Positions 13,445 through 25,654 of a stretch of 64,000 nucleotides of DNA are shown in pieces. The notes beneath the pieces were generated by a model, which searched no databases, had not been told where the DNA came from, and worked only from the letters and a program-made list of their open reading frames with translations. How positions within the stretch are numbered: the stretch's first letter is position 1; the number at the start of each line of letters is the position of its first letter. A program made the translations under genes and the position numbers. Origin of the DNA: Pipra filicauda. Taxonomy: Eukaryota > Chordata > Aves > Passeriformes > Pipridae. The DNA lies in NCBI RefSeq assembly GCF_003945595.2, contig NW_024104504.1, forward strand, positions 248,001 through 312,000, in the 5' to 3' direction.

Positions 13445-14095
13445 GACCAAAACACTTTGGAAAAATAAAAAGTTCAAGAAAAAAACTACCACTTTTTGTA
13501 TTGCACAATGAGATTGAGGAAGCGGACTACTCTGGGGTCAAACAGCAGCTCAGCATTAATTGGTAGATCACATTAAGAATCTATAAAGCAGCTCTGTTAT
13601 CCAATTTGCTGAATAGTTTGAAGACATGGAGTAGTGACGACATACATGACTTCTAGACAAATGTCATCTGCACCATCTGTGGACCATATTGTGCATCAGA
13701 TGGTAGGATAAAATTTTCAATAAAAAAGTTTCAGAGCAGTGTTATGTTCCAGGAACCGTAGCCATGATCATTATAGAACAGCTGCACTGGGTTGGTCATG
13801 CATCTAGGATAGAAGACAGTGGTATCCAGCGGCAGCTGGTGTGCTGTGGACTTAAAGAAGTAACATGTAACCAGGAAAGAGATGAAACACTTCAAGGACA
13901 CATTGAAATACACCTTTAAGTAGTAGAAATTGTAGGATTGGTACATCACAGTCCAGGTTGAAGGGAGTCAGTTGAATCTAAATTTCGTAGCAGAAACATG
14001 CATGATATTGCTAACCTGTTGTCAAGCACAGAGGTCTCCAGTTAAGAGATAGTCTCTGCTAGCCTCTGTGTTTGGTTTTTGCAGAACCCCAGGCT

Positions 14096-15165
14096 AAATT
14101 AGATTGGTAAAGACCTCTGAGATAATCAAGCCCAACTGTTGGCTAAACACCACCATGTCAACTAGACCATGGCACTGCCTTTCCTTAAACACCTGCAGGG
14201 ACAGTGACTCCACCACTTCCCTTGAGGGTCCATTCCAATGTTTAATCACCCTTTCTTTGAAGAAATTCCTCCTAATATCCAACCTGAACCTTTCCTGGCC
14301 CAGCTTGAGACTATTTCCTCTTGTTCTGTTGCTAGTTGCCTGTAAGAAGAGGTCGACCCCCACCTGGCTACAACCTCTTTTCAGGTAGTTTTAGAGAGAG
14401 ATAAGGTTTCCCCTCAACCTCCTTTTCTCCAGGCTAAAAAAGGCCAGCTCCTTCAACCTTTCCTCACAGGACTTGTGAGGACTTCCTCCAGACCCTTCTC
14501 CATCTCTGGGTCTATCTCCAGACCCTTCTCCATTCTCTGGACTTGCTCTAGCTACTTGATGTCCTTCCTGAACTGAGGGTCCCAGAACTGGACACAGCGC
14601 TTGACGTGCAACCTCACCAATGCTGAGTACAGTGGAAGAATCGTTCCCTAGTCCTATCTGTTGGCCACACTATTTCTGATACAAACCAAGATACCATTGG
14701 CTTTCTTGGCCATCTGGGCACACTTTTTTTCATGTTCAGCTGCTCTTGACCAGCACCGCCAGGTCCTTTTCTGCTAGGCCGCTTTCCAGGTACTTTTCCC
14801 CCAGCCTGTAGCACTTCATGGGGTTTTTGTGGCCAAAGAGTAGGACTTGGTCTTGTGGAACCTCATACTATTTGTCTTGGCCCATTGATCCAGCCTATAC
14901 AGATTCCTCTGCAGAGCCTTCCTACCCACCAGATTGACACTCCCACCCAACTTGATGTTGCCTGAGAACTTCATGAGGTTGCACTCAATCCCTTCATTCA
15001 GGTCATCAATGAAAATATTAAACAGGACTGGGCCCAGGACTGAGTCCTGGGCAAAACTACTAGATACTAGACACCAACTGGATGCAACACCATTCACCAT
15101 GACTCCCGCCCCAGTCAACCAGCCAGTTTTTAAAACAGTAAAGGGTGACCCTGTCAACTCTATTT
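14096..15165 (-). mobile_element. CR1 LINE, 5'-truncated and degenerate
   Basis: A 1.07 kb fragment of an avian CR1 non-LTR retrotransposon read on the minus strand. At 14816-15157 the minus-strand frame retains the C-terminal reverse-transcriptase core: the [14 protein letters not shown] block followed by GIEC, then KLGGSV and a [14 protein letters not shown] segment, in the order typical of CR1 ORF2. The catalytic FADD box, just after GIEC, reads FSGN, so the copy could not encode active enzyme. The 3' portion (14096-14640) matches CR1 sequence ending near GACCTCTGAGATAATCAAG, but the terminal ATTCTATGA-type octamer repeats are missing. Around 14483-14540 a CCAGACCCTTCTCCAT word occurs twice, which indicates a small internal duplication. 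Truncation at the 5' end is the usual outcome of target-primed integration. The subfamily is not assigned. Confidence 0.9.
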
Positions 15166-15580
15166 CCTTACAGAGTGAAGGTAAGGGATGATAATATTGC
15201 TGGATCTGGTTTCCTTATGGCAACAGAATGCAAATCTGAACTTGGCAATTCAGAGTCATTTCTGATGCTCATGATCCTGTGCACCTGAGGAGAATAATTG
15301 CATCCATAGCAAAGAAAAGAGACAAAAAAATTTAAAAAATTCAACAGCAACACTTAGGACTACACATGAAACCAACTGGAAAAAGATATCCCAGTAATAC
15401 ACTTGGGATGATCCCATGGTTTGTTTTTTGTGGTTTTTTTTCTTTTATTTGTTCTTTGCTTCTTTTTGTTTGTTGGTTGTTTTTTTTCTGTTCTACCCTT
15501 TACAGTATTTCAGGACAATACCACGGGAACTATTCTTTTCACTCCTGAAGGACAATGTAGGAAAAAATTTTGGTAAATGA
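15166..15580. other. Unassigned spacer between CR1 and LTR
   Basis: About 400 bases with no recognised feature other than a T-rich patch near 15420-15490. It may include flank of both neighbouring insertions. Confidence 0.5.
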
Positions 15581-16276
15581 TGATGCCAATTTGTGCCCCA
15601 AAAAAGGCGCGGAAGAACTGCTCAGAGACAGAATTTTCAGTCTATAAGCAGGAGGTATTTATTTACGGCCGGGGAGCGGCCGGGGAGCAGCCAAGTCGCC
15701 CTGGACAGCCTACTCCAACGAGAAACTTACAATTTGAGCTTTTTATACACTTTTTGCTAAGCAATTACATCACATATTATGAATATTCATTACATTGCAA
15801 CATCTACTTTTAATATTCATAACAGGCGGATTTGAGACGGAGTTAGAGGCGTGGTCTCTAATTTGGGGAGAACTTTGGTGGTAGTTCCTGTCTTCCTTCA
15901 TCATGAACCCAATGTCCTTTCATCATCCTCCTCATAAACTTTTGAACCTTCCCTAATTTGGGTAGTTTCCTTGTGCATTTGGCAGGGATTTCCAGTGTCT
16001 GGCAGAAGTTCCTGATTTCTTGGCTTGTCCCTTTTCTTATCTCCCTTTGTTTTCTTCCATATGTCCTTTTTTGTGTGTGCTAGCATTTCTAGTTCTCCCC
16101 GTTCATGCCCATGTTCCCTCATGTCAGAGTGTCCTGTATTCTAGTGAATTTATTGCCTCCGTTATTTCCTAATGCCGAGTTCTATGTGCCTTGCTAAAAG
16201 CCTGCATTTGTGCTTAACTCTCTCTAATCCTTACATTGCTTTACTAAATTCACTTTTCAGGTGTTACCTGGCTTCA
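15581..16276 (-). mobile_element. Solo LTR of an endogenous retrovirus, minus strand
   Basis: The block has clean LTR architecture on the minus strand: a long U3, a TATA box (TATAAA, plus 15742-15747), an AATAAA polyadenylation signal (plus 15658-15663) about 80 bases further on, and a U5 ending in CA. The plus-strand ends TGATGCC and GGCTTCA form an imperfect terminal inverted repeat (6 of 7), and both flanks carry ATGA (15577-15580 and 16277-16280), consistent with a 4-bp target duplication. Length is about 696 bp, and no gag, pol or env flanks it, so it is best read as a solo LTR left by recombination between two LTRs. The R region contains an 11-bp tandem (GGCCGGGGAGC, two copies, 15668-15689) and is much richer in CpG than its surroundings, suggesting relative youth. 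A 4-bp duplication would fit gammaretrovirus-like families, but the family was not identified. Confidence 0.75.
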
Positions 16277-18754
16277 ATGACAGAGAAAGAATTCTTCTGT
16301 GAAAATCAGCTCATAAGGATTGTCTCACAGTTAAGTTGATGAGAAATAGTTTAAAGTGTCTGCATTAACTGCAGTTGAAGCAAAAGAAGTTAAATGTTTA
16401 GCACTAATTTCAAAGCCTTACTTTAATTTATAACCCTAGTTTCACATTTTGTTTTTAAATAGTCAAACTAATTAATTATCTTATAAAATTGTTCAAATTT
16501 CTAAGTGATGACAGAAAATGTTTAATTAACTTCAACAGATTTGAGATCAGGCTTTCAGTACCTCTAAATTCATAGAACTAAAATATTTGTTTATGTACAC
16601 CCTCAATTGCATTCTGAATTGACAATAAAACTTTTCAGTGTAACAAACAAAATAAGTTTCCATGGGCATTTAAAAAATATTCAACTCAAATTATCCATCA
16701 TGGCTAGGCTTCACGAACGAAGATTTGGGACAAATTATCCAGTGCAGGAATGAATATAACTTCTTTTCACTATATGCTATTTATTTGTTCATTTTCTTAT
16801 TCAATTACTTATTTTTTACATTTTGACTTGGAAATTCTCATTGTGAAATTAATTATCAGAAACTGGTAAACATACAGGGAAACTATTAGCATCATGACTA
16901 AATAAAAGAAAAAATATTAAAAGAAAAACATATTATTATTCTTTCAAAATAGTGGTCAAAATAGGTGTGGTCCATCTAACTAAAAGTAGATGTTCTTTAG
17001 GGTTTTAGATGTCCTAGTACTCACAAGAGCTGTAATAATGGCCTCTTTCCCACGTTCACATGCACACACACAAAGATATATGCCTATAGTCAGAATATAT
17101 CTACCATTAGACATTGAGATTTAAAAAACACCAACATCTGCAATACAGTCCTCTCACATATATTACAACTAACATTCCACTTCTAGATTTATTCATAATA
17201 TGCTCTCACTGGCTACATACTAATTACTTCAGTTTTTCCTGGACAGTGGGTACCAACAAAACTGAAATCTTTGTGTGACACTCATGTTCTATTGTTCTCA
17301 GTCTGCAACCATGCATGCCTATCTTAGTATCTGAATTATAATGATATTTTAAAGACCTTAAAAAGAGAACATAGGTCTTGAGGGAAGTGCAGGTGACTGA
17401 CAAAAAGAAGGCACAGATTAGACGAAGATTACATGCAGACAATGGCAGGTTTTACTGGAAATTCAGGGTTGAGTCTAGCTCATGTGATCAGTTAGACAGG
17501 AATTTGTGTGGGAATCTACAGCCAGACAGGGCAAACTTTAGACAACGAAACGAGGATGTGCTGCTTCTGTACAACAGAGGAGAGGCAAGTTACAGTTCAA
17601 AAAAGAACTGTAAGTATATCTTGATATTCCTCACCCTGCTTGATGGTTGTTGTGTTGGAGCATTGCATTCAAGACACCTTGGTCTCCTTGGGGAAGTGGA
17701 AAATCATGAGGGACGAGCTTCCCTTACAGCATATATTCAGCAAGCCACCTGTGCATGGGTCTGACAGCTTAAAAACTGGACTGCATATTCCTTCTTCTTT
17801 GGAGTTATTTCCCTACTCTTCCCTACTTTTTTACATCGACATTTCATGATTGAGTCTTACATTCACACTGTTGCATAATGGTCTCAGACATCACAGGGAG
17901 ACATTCCCCAGGAAAATATCCATCCTGATCTTGGCTACAGCAAACACAAACATCAAGTATAACACCTTTACTTTTCCTTTCCCTTGTCTTCCTTTCTTTA
18001 CAGACAGTCAAGCTCATCAAATCCTATCCTGTTTTCTGGCTCCTTTCAAAAACCCTTTCATTTTGTGAAAGTAGTTGCTCTACATAGTTGCCCCCAAAAG
18101 TAGAATTTCCCCTCAAAATATGGATGTACATCCTGTAAAGATAATCTACAACAAGTCTTGAAGCAAGTCAAGGCCACTTTTCAGACGTTGTACAAAACTG
18201 AATTCATGGACAACCTGGGTTGCAGGAGGGTCTATAGGAGGAAAAGAGTGCCCTTTCCACAAATATTAAAAAGATTCAGATACAGAGAGTTCCTGTAGGA
18301 TTAAAAGGCTTATGATTTGCTAAAATATGACACATCCTTTGGATATCTTAGATTTTGCAGTAGAGCAAAGATAGGTATGAACAGTGAAAGACTACACAAG
18401 AACATTGACATACATTTCCTGCAGCCAGAAGGCTAAAATGATGCTAGAATAAAACTGGGGAAAAGCAGGCAGATCATATAAAAAGAAAAATGTGTTTATT
18501 TCACACACCAGCAGAAATTAAGTGTGGCAAAGAAATACATTTCACATATGAGGAGATCTGTCAGGGGAACCTTTCACTAGTTTTTTATCATTCTCCAGTG
18601 GCATTATATACATACCTTATTGGAAGTAGAATGCTCTGGCTTGGAAAGGACGCATCCATCTGCACTCTGATGTTCATTCTAGTTTTTTGATAGTGGTGGT
18701 AGGGCTGTCTCGGGCTGTCTAAAGAGGTCAGTTTCCCCCAGCAGTAGCTGTGAA

Positions 18755-18778
18755 GGTGCTGAGAGGTCTCTCAGCACC
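18755..18778. repeat. 24-bp palindrome
   Basis: GGTGCTGAGAG and CTCTCAGCACC are exact 11-bp inverted arms separated by GT. As RNA it would form a very tight hairpin; as DNA it is a cruciform-capable palindrome. No neighbouring element explains it. Confidence 0.7.
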
Positions 18779-20736
18779 GCTGTGTTGATGTTCAAGGATG
18801 GGCTAGAAGAAGTCAGGGGAGGTCCTCCCACATCTGACATATTGCCATCTACACTACAGTCCTCTGCAGTAGGAGCTGATGCAGCAAATAGCCTACTGTA
18901 GGTTTACCATTTGGGGATTAATACAGCATAACACCTCTTTGGAATTCTAAAGAAAGTTGTAGGTAGTTCTTGTCTCCCATACTACTATGCTTTTTCTAGA
19001 CACGGCTCAAAAGCAATATGAGGACATTCTAACTCGGTTCATAGTGCTCAACCTGCTGTTCAGACTGTCTGTTGGCTGGAAGGCAAATGCTGTGATTTAG
19101 CTCTCACCATTCTCTACTTCTTAGGAAGAGATGAAGATGACCCATTTCACCCGCATTTCAGGCTCAGGTATCCTGTTTTGAGAATAAGAATCTAATTGAT
19201 TTTACCCAGTGAACGTGTTGATGAAGCCAACATTTGTCTGAGTCCATGAGCAGTTTGTTGGATAGAGATGTGTGAGGAACTTACAAACATGTGCAGATCC
19301 CACACTGTAAGCATTAAAAACCCTATTAAAACCGATGGAGGTAAACCATGAGAAGAGGTAGTGCTGATGTACAGTTGGCTGCTCTGTGGTAGATCTGCAA
19401 CTACTATGCTATAATTTAAGCAGTCTAAATCTTTTTATGTTAAGAACTTTGTTCCCCTTTCCCTCTATATATAGTAATTGTTAGTTGCACAGCAGGATTA
19501 CTTGGGGGCATATGAGTTTAAGGATTTTACGATGTCTCTGATTGACATATCCTTTCATCCTTATTTGGTGTAATGACCACAGACATGAAAACTACTGCTT
19601 GAGCTAATCCATTTCCCACTAAAATCAAAGGCAGTTTTTAATACAGGGACCTTTGCAGAATAAAGATACCTTGAAGAAAAAAAGTGCAAGTATCACAAAA
19701 TTTTACAAATTCCTCTCTAGACAGATCTGACAACTGTTTACTTTTGGCAAAATATCAGCTCCACAGCGTTAAGATCAGATTAGTTGCTGTCTATCACACA
19801 CAAAAAAAGGAGGTGGCAAATGCAAGACAAGGGCAATGAATTCAGAATTGCCCCTCTGTGCCCATGGTCTACTGTCATATTTATTCTAGCATAATCACAA
19901 TGCCATAAACATTCAAAATACAAAACCACCATCACAAATGGCAGCTTTAGGTATTCAATAGATTCAGTAGCAACCAGTCTCTAGTAAAGCCAGACAGACT
20001 GTTGGAAACTAGTCAGGAAATAGTGTTTTGGTAACTTCATGTCATTAAAAATGCAATTTTATTCTCATTTCTGTTTGTTTTCATTTTTTAATGATTCTTT
20101 TGGTTGGCGGTTGGTTGATTTATTGGTTCAAATATCCAAAAGCATGAATGGCTGGTTGTTGAACAGAATCTCTGTAATTTTGGAAATGTACAGACTGAGA
20201 CCTCATTAAATCAGTAGTATCCCTTTTGAAATTATCCATGTCTACTCCCAATGCTAATGTAGTTGAATCAGTAATTATGCAATTGTTCAGGACTAAAGAA
20301 TTACAGAGTCTATGACTGCAAGTTTATTATAAATAGTAATCATGCATTTGATATTCTACAAATGCAGAAAAACTCAATTTGTTAGCACTTTCCATACAAG
20401 AACCATATATTAACTGAATGTGTATTTGTGTAGAATTATTGCTTGTAAGTTTATTGAGTTTAGCCTTTAGCATGGTAATTGAACCATACATAGTAGGACA
20501 TCCGAAGAAAATGCGATATTAGCAATATACTTCCCTGCAGCTATATGTTTTACAAAGAAAAGAATGAAATCTAAAAATCTTGAATATATGTTCCATGAAG
20601 TTTGTTTGCTTTCTTTTTGAACCAGAGGATGCTTGAACCACATTAGCTTCATCTTTCTTTCACTTTTGCTCTGCTTATAGGTTTCCATATTTTCAGTATT
20701 AGTGATGGGTAATTTGACATGGTAGAGTATTCAGAG

Positions 20737-20761
20737 ACTTTGCAGCTGTCAGCTGCAAAGT
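20737..20761. repeat. 25-bp palindrome containing two CAGCTG E-boxes
   Basis: ACTTTGCAGCTG and CAGCTGCAAAGT are exact 12-bp inverted arms around one T. Each arm contains the self-complementary E-box CAGCTG, so two such boxes sit nearly adjacent. Whether basic helix-loop-helix proteins bind here is not known. Confidence 0.7.
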
Positions 20762-21339
20762 TTGGAATAGGTTCTTGAATCAGATTCTCCATAAAGGAGA
20801 TATCTAATGTGGTTAAATTTGGGAATAAAAGTGTTCTTTCTGGAGATCTTCAAACATAGCTGTGTACATGTTAGGGAAATTGAGATTATTTTATAAGGTG
20901 TTCCACTACATACCTAAAACTAAGTAGCCAGAGACCTATCTAAGATTGTATTCCCTTAAAATCCATATATTCAGGTCTCCTCATGTTTCAGATTATTTTC
21001 AGAATGAGGTTTAGACCCACCATGGGGCATAACTGTTCACAATTTCATTTGGTGTTATTCTTAAAGAATGAAGGAAACTGTGTGTTGCTGACTCAGCAAG
21101 TAGGTAGCGCTGGCTGAATGAATAGACCATTGTGGCTGGATTTCTTTAACCTCACACTGAATTAATTTAAATATCAGACATATTAATAACCCAGACCTTT
21201 CTGCAGAATGTTGCATATGAAAAGAAATGCACCAATTGCTTCATGGCATTACACCTGTATCTTTACCAGCTGTGCCCTTTTGTGGGGGCTAGAAGAGTCT
21301 GAATTGTTTATGAGGAGAGTAATTCTTTGTGTACCATCT

Positions 21340-21370
21340 TTTTTTTTCTTCTTTTTTTTTTTTCTCTTTG
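21340..21370 (+). repeat. Poly-T rich run
   Basis: Interrupted T homopolymer with C interruptions; simple repeat. Confidence 0.8.
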
Positions 21371-22090
21371 CTAATTGGTAGCAGATAATTCTTAATCATT
21401 TGGGCCTACAGATTACTTATCCATAGCTAATGATTTTATAAGCATTTAAAATTCAGTTGTCAACTTAGTGCTCAGTTACTGAAACTGTGTGGTATTGTTT
21501 CTGGTCTCTATATTTATATAGCAGGCAAAAGAGCAATGTCTCAAAAATAAATAAAAAAAAGTAATCAAAAAAAAAGGTTTTTCTTAGAAGGAATGCGAAT
21601 ACCAAATAGAAGAAATTCAGAGAAGAATGGTAGAATGGCACAGCCTTGCCATAATTCTGGATACCCCTTTTTCATAAGAAAATAGAATTAAATATGCTGT
21701 GTGCACAAACCTATGTTGGTAGGTGGGTCATTTTTTATGGTGTTACAGAGAGAAGAAGACTTAGAACATATTTTTAAGCCCTTTCACAATAATTTCCTTC
21801 ATTAAATACAAACTTACTTTTTTGATTGCTACAATAGTTTACTTCTTCCCTACACATATGGCCTTAGGTTATCCCCTTTCCTTTCTGCCACACTCTCTCT
21901 CCTGTTCTTCATTGTGAGATCCTTGGAATCCCTTTCTATACCCTGTGAAGGATGTGGTACAGGTAAATATAACATAGTAACATATTCAGTTTACTGTTGA
22001 AATCCTTGAGGATTGATGTAAGAGAAAGTAAACTGTAGGAGGAAACCTTAGGAAATGGCTGGTGGAAACAGTGCTCATCTGGCATTCCCT

Positions 22091-22225
22091 AAAATCACAG
22101 ACTATTTTGAGTTGGAAGGGACCCTCAAGGATTATTGAGTCCAACTCTTAAGCCCATACGTGGATCATACCAAAAACCTTGGGTTTATTAGCACCATGCT
22201 CTAATCAACTGAGCTAATCTCAGGG
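22091..22225 (-). mobile_element. TguSINE1-type SINE (tRNA-Ile head, CR1 tail)
   Basis: Read on the minus strand, positions 22225 to 22152 resemble a tRNA-Ile: an A-box region TTAGCTCAGTTGATTAGAGC, a GCATGGTGCTAATAA anticodon-arm segment (AAT anticodon position) and a degenerate B-box GGTATGATCCA. The rest, 22151 to 22091, is the 3' end of a CR1 LINE (GGACTCAATAATCCTTGAGG, then GGTCCCTTCCAACTCA). This head-tail pairing is the structure described for TguSINE1, a SINE from the zebra finch genome mobilised by CR1 machinery. It is a retrotransposed copy and not a functional tRNA gene: the acceptor stem is broken and the B-box is mutated. It supports a passerine origin for the sequence. Confidence 0.85.
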
Positions 22226-22379
22226 TCATGTAACCCAAACTTAAAAGAACTGTCCAGTTTGGGTAGGCACTATGAATACTCAACTGTCTCAAGTTCATAC
22301 TACCATTTTATGGCATTGCAGCACTTTACCTCTCCAGAAAACATCCAAGGCAATAAGGTGGGAGGAAAGCACAGGCCAG

Positions 22380-22440
22380 GGCAGGACAGAAAATGGACTG
22401 GAATGGAAGGAAAGGGAAGGGAAAGGAATGGAAGGAAATA
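22380..22440 (+). repeat. Purine-rich (GGAAA/GGAAT)n tract
   Basis: Irregular GGAAA, GGAAT and GGGAA units. Overlapping frames on both strands here are translations of the simple repeat. Confidence 0.7.
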
Positions 22441-23339
22441 ATTGTTCTATGGAATATTGCAGTGAGTGAAACAACAGTAGAAGACGAATTTCCTTGAAAT
22501 GCTGGTAAAATACTGGCTACTGGCTTTTTTAAATAATCAAGAAAATTCCCATTAACTTTGATATATCTAAGATTTACCAAAAACAATTTCCAGTTTTGGC
22601 AACAATAAAATTTTGAGCTCCTCAAAGAGGCACACATTTTAGTTGATTCTTTCTACAATACCAAGATGGAAACTGACTATGAAATATGAAAAAACCACTG
22701 TTTAGTGCACCAGATTTCTGACTCATCTGTTAAATCAGCTATTCTAAATATTATCCTTGGAGTGCAGAGTTTCTCCCAATCAGATCCAAGGCTTAATATG
22801 TCTTTACCTGAGAAATTAAGAATGTATGTTTATTTATGATATCTACAGTAAGCAAAACTTAAGTACTGTACTATGCATTCCTTTTATAGAACTTTCATTA
22901 CTGATTTAAAGTACTGATCTCATATTACTTTCACTTGCAGATAAAGGCAAAAGGTCATTTCAAAGACTCGGAGTTGTATGAAGAAAATTTCCTTTAAATT
23001 TGGGTTATGTGTAAAAAGATAGAAAACACATAAGAAGACACGTTCTTAAAACTCAGATCACTAATAAATATTGTTATAGGTATATATTTAGACAAGAAAA
23101 GAAACAGTTATAATTCCCGTACAGTACTTACCCATTTTAACATTATCACATGGTTGTACAAACAGGATTATAACAAGCAAAAGAAAGCATTTTATTTAAT
23201 GAATAAATAATCAAAAAGCATTGGTGAGGATAGTCTTAATAATATGCTGCTTCATACAGTTTAAAGTACATCAAACAACAAAATCCATAGTCTCAAAATT
23301 CCATTAAATAATACTGAGTAATTATGTGACTGATAATAT

Positions 23340-23386
23340 TTATGTATATATATATATAATATATATAATATATGTGTGTATATAAT
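23340..23386. repeat. (TA)n / TATG microsatellite
   Basis: Alternating TA dinucleotides with TATAATATA and GTGTGTATA variants; simple repeat. Confidence 0.85.
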
Positions 23387-25654
23387 CATATCATTATGAG
23401 TAATTAAGGTATCTATTTACATGCCATGCAATATTAGAATGTGTTGCAATACCTAGGCACAACAGGCGGATTTAAGAATGGCTGTGGTAAAAAAAAAACA
23501 ACAAACAACTTATTTTTGAAAATGAGTGATATTACTTTCTTTAAGTTCTTTCTTTTCATAATATACAATGAGAATTTGAGATCCCTTCTGATAGCTAAAG
23601 ACATCCTTGTGTTTGCTATTGTACAATTAGGTAGCTGTATAAACTTAAAGCTGCAATTAGAACCATGAGATGCTGCAGTTAAGAAGGCATTCTTGCTTCA
23701 AAACTTAGCATATGGCATGCTTGTCTGTGATATTCTTCTCATTGTAGACCCAGTTATGTGAAATATTGAGCTTCTCCTACAAGAGGATGTTTACTCCTGT
23801 GTTCTAAAGAAGTTAAGTGCACTCAGTGTCTCAAGAGCTGCAGATTATTTGCAGGATAAGGATACATGTCAGCACATAAATTCTATTACTGCCCAGTAAA
23901 GTGATGTGTCTGTATCAATTAAAAAAAAAAAAAAGCTTGCAATTCTTCATTTATTGGCATGTATTTCAGTTTATAAGAAAACTACACTGTGTTTTAAAAA
24001 CCTGAAAATTGCAAATTTGCTTATTCTCAAGCATTTGCTAGTCCACTGCATACTAAAGGACTTGTTATTTCTGTTACTAATTATTGGACAGGTCCTGATA
24101 TTTTACTTTGTAAGAAGCTTTGTAAGAGGTTCAATAAAGCCTGAAGGATCAGAATCTGGCCCTGTATGTTATGATCTTAATTTCAGCTCAACTGGTTGAA
24201 AATAAAATATAGAATGGTGTCTCACAAAGAAAGCATTTTATAATATAAGGAACTGTGTTAAATAAGGTATTATATTTCAGAGAAGTCAAATTGAAAAAAA
24301 AAATCAATCCTCTCAAATAATGTGCAAAAAGGATATCTCATAATTTTACAAGGAAGCATCTACCAATCAGAGGGTTTTTTTTGGAAAAGGAGGAAAAGTA
24401 AGAGGTGGGTTTAGATTATGGGCTAATTATACTTGATGGATACATCCACTAAGGTGGTGAGCAGTGCAAGTTAATAAAACTAATGTTAATTGAGTTAGAG
24501 CTCAACTGTCCATGATATACTGAGCTGAATCACACCTCTGGGTGATGTTGTATCATGTTTTCTGTATATTAAAATGCCTTTCTGTGTTCTAGAACTGGTT
24601 TCCATTTTTAAGTTTTTCAGCACAGCAGCAATGATTACAAGCATATAAATTAATTAAAGTCAAGACTTTGGAACACGGTTCCACAGAAAAAGTATATTAA
24701 ACAAGAAAGAATTGATCTTTAAGTACTCGGTTGCTTTCACAGTCTGAATTGGCTCATGTGAGCACACGTGCTAGAGAATTCTCACTGCTTATTTTCTCAT
24801 TCTAATGGAAGGATACATGCCATAAGCAAGTTTATAATCTGAATCAGGTAAATAGTTTGTGGTCATGGGAAATCAAAATTTATACTTCTGTCTGAATTGG
24901 ATATGACGCTACTGTTGTGCTCTCATGCTAGTAGGAATACTTTTGTAACGTATTTTGAGGTATCAGATGCTACTGTCTAAGGCTATTAGACGCTACCCCT
25001 GTGTCTTCTGGCACGTCATGAGTTCTGTGGCCTGTGGATCCCCTGACATTGCCTATTACCATGTTCAATGATTCTCACTGTGTCTTCTGTTTCATTAAAG
25101 CAACTAGTGCCTCCCTTTGCTCAAAACGTCCTAAAATTAAACTTCTGATCAATGTTATGATCTCCTTTTCCTTATTTCTTTTTCTCAAATCAGCTCCAGT
25201 CTTTATCACTCCTGCTCTTTACTCTCACATCGATATACATCTCCTGCATTTATGCAATTTATGCATCCAAAGCTTTCTAAGTTTCTCCCTTAGTTTAGTC
25301 TACTCCATGCTAAAGTCCTTAAGATTCCTTCTGATCATGATTCCTAAGAATAACTTGCTAAAAGTTAATAATCACATTAAGCAGGTAATATGAATATAAT
25401 TTTCTTCATATCTATTTGTTAAAATTGATGTATATTTCCGCTTACTCCTAATTCTGCTCCATATATTTCTTTGTCAGCCTTCCCACAGTCTTTCATAGAG
25501 TTCCAGGTGAAGTCCAACTCCTGGTACTGAGTAAGCAATTTTTTTACCTATTTCTGTCAGGAAATACAGTACATAATCTGTCTTTCATATCACTTCATTG
25601 TACTGTGAAGTTCAATCACCTTATCATCATACTTTCTCTTCAAGTCACATTGTC

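Larger units (their letters stand above)
5235..14095. other. Intergenic DNA with ancient repeat relics and simple repeats
   Basis: About 8.9 kb without a recognisable gene. It contains a CA repeat near 5.94 kb, a MIR-like relic near 6.54 kb, a possible old repeat near 6.77 kb, T/G-rich and A/C-rich runs near 9.02, 10.08 and 11.87 kb, and a G-free A/C tract at 13.26-13.44 kb. Open frames of 60-118 codons (for example 9297-9653 on the plus strand) have no recognisable domain and overlap frames on the other strand, as expected for chance frames. Confidence 0.6.
16277..22090. other. Intergenic DNA, no gene recognised
   Basis: About 5.8 kb without recognisable coding sequence. Two segments of more balanced composition, 17370-17770 and 18690-19180, stand out from the AT-rich background and are discussed as observations. 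A 128-codon plus-strand frame at 17378-17764 has no recognised domain. Two near-perfect palindromes lie at 18755-18778 and 20737-20761. T-rich runs occur near 21340-21370. Confidence 0.55.

Noticed and set aside
13245..13508. Phe/Trp/Val-rich 87-codon minus-strand frame resembling a membrane protein
   Set aside because: It is the translation of a G-free A/C simple tract; a Lys/Asn/Gln-rich frame covers the other strand.
22152..22225. tRNA-Ile gene
   Set aside because: The acceptor stem does not pair, the B-box is mutated and the sequence continues directly into a CR1 tail, so it is a SINE head rather than a tRNA gene.
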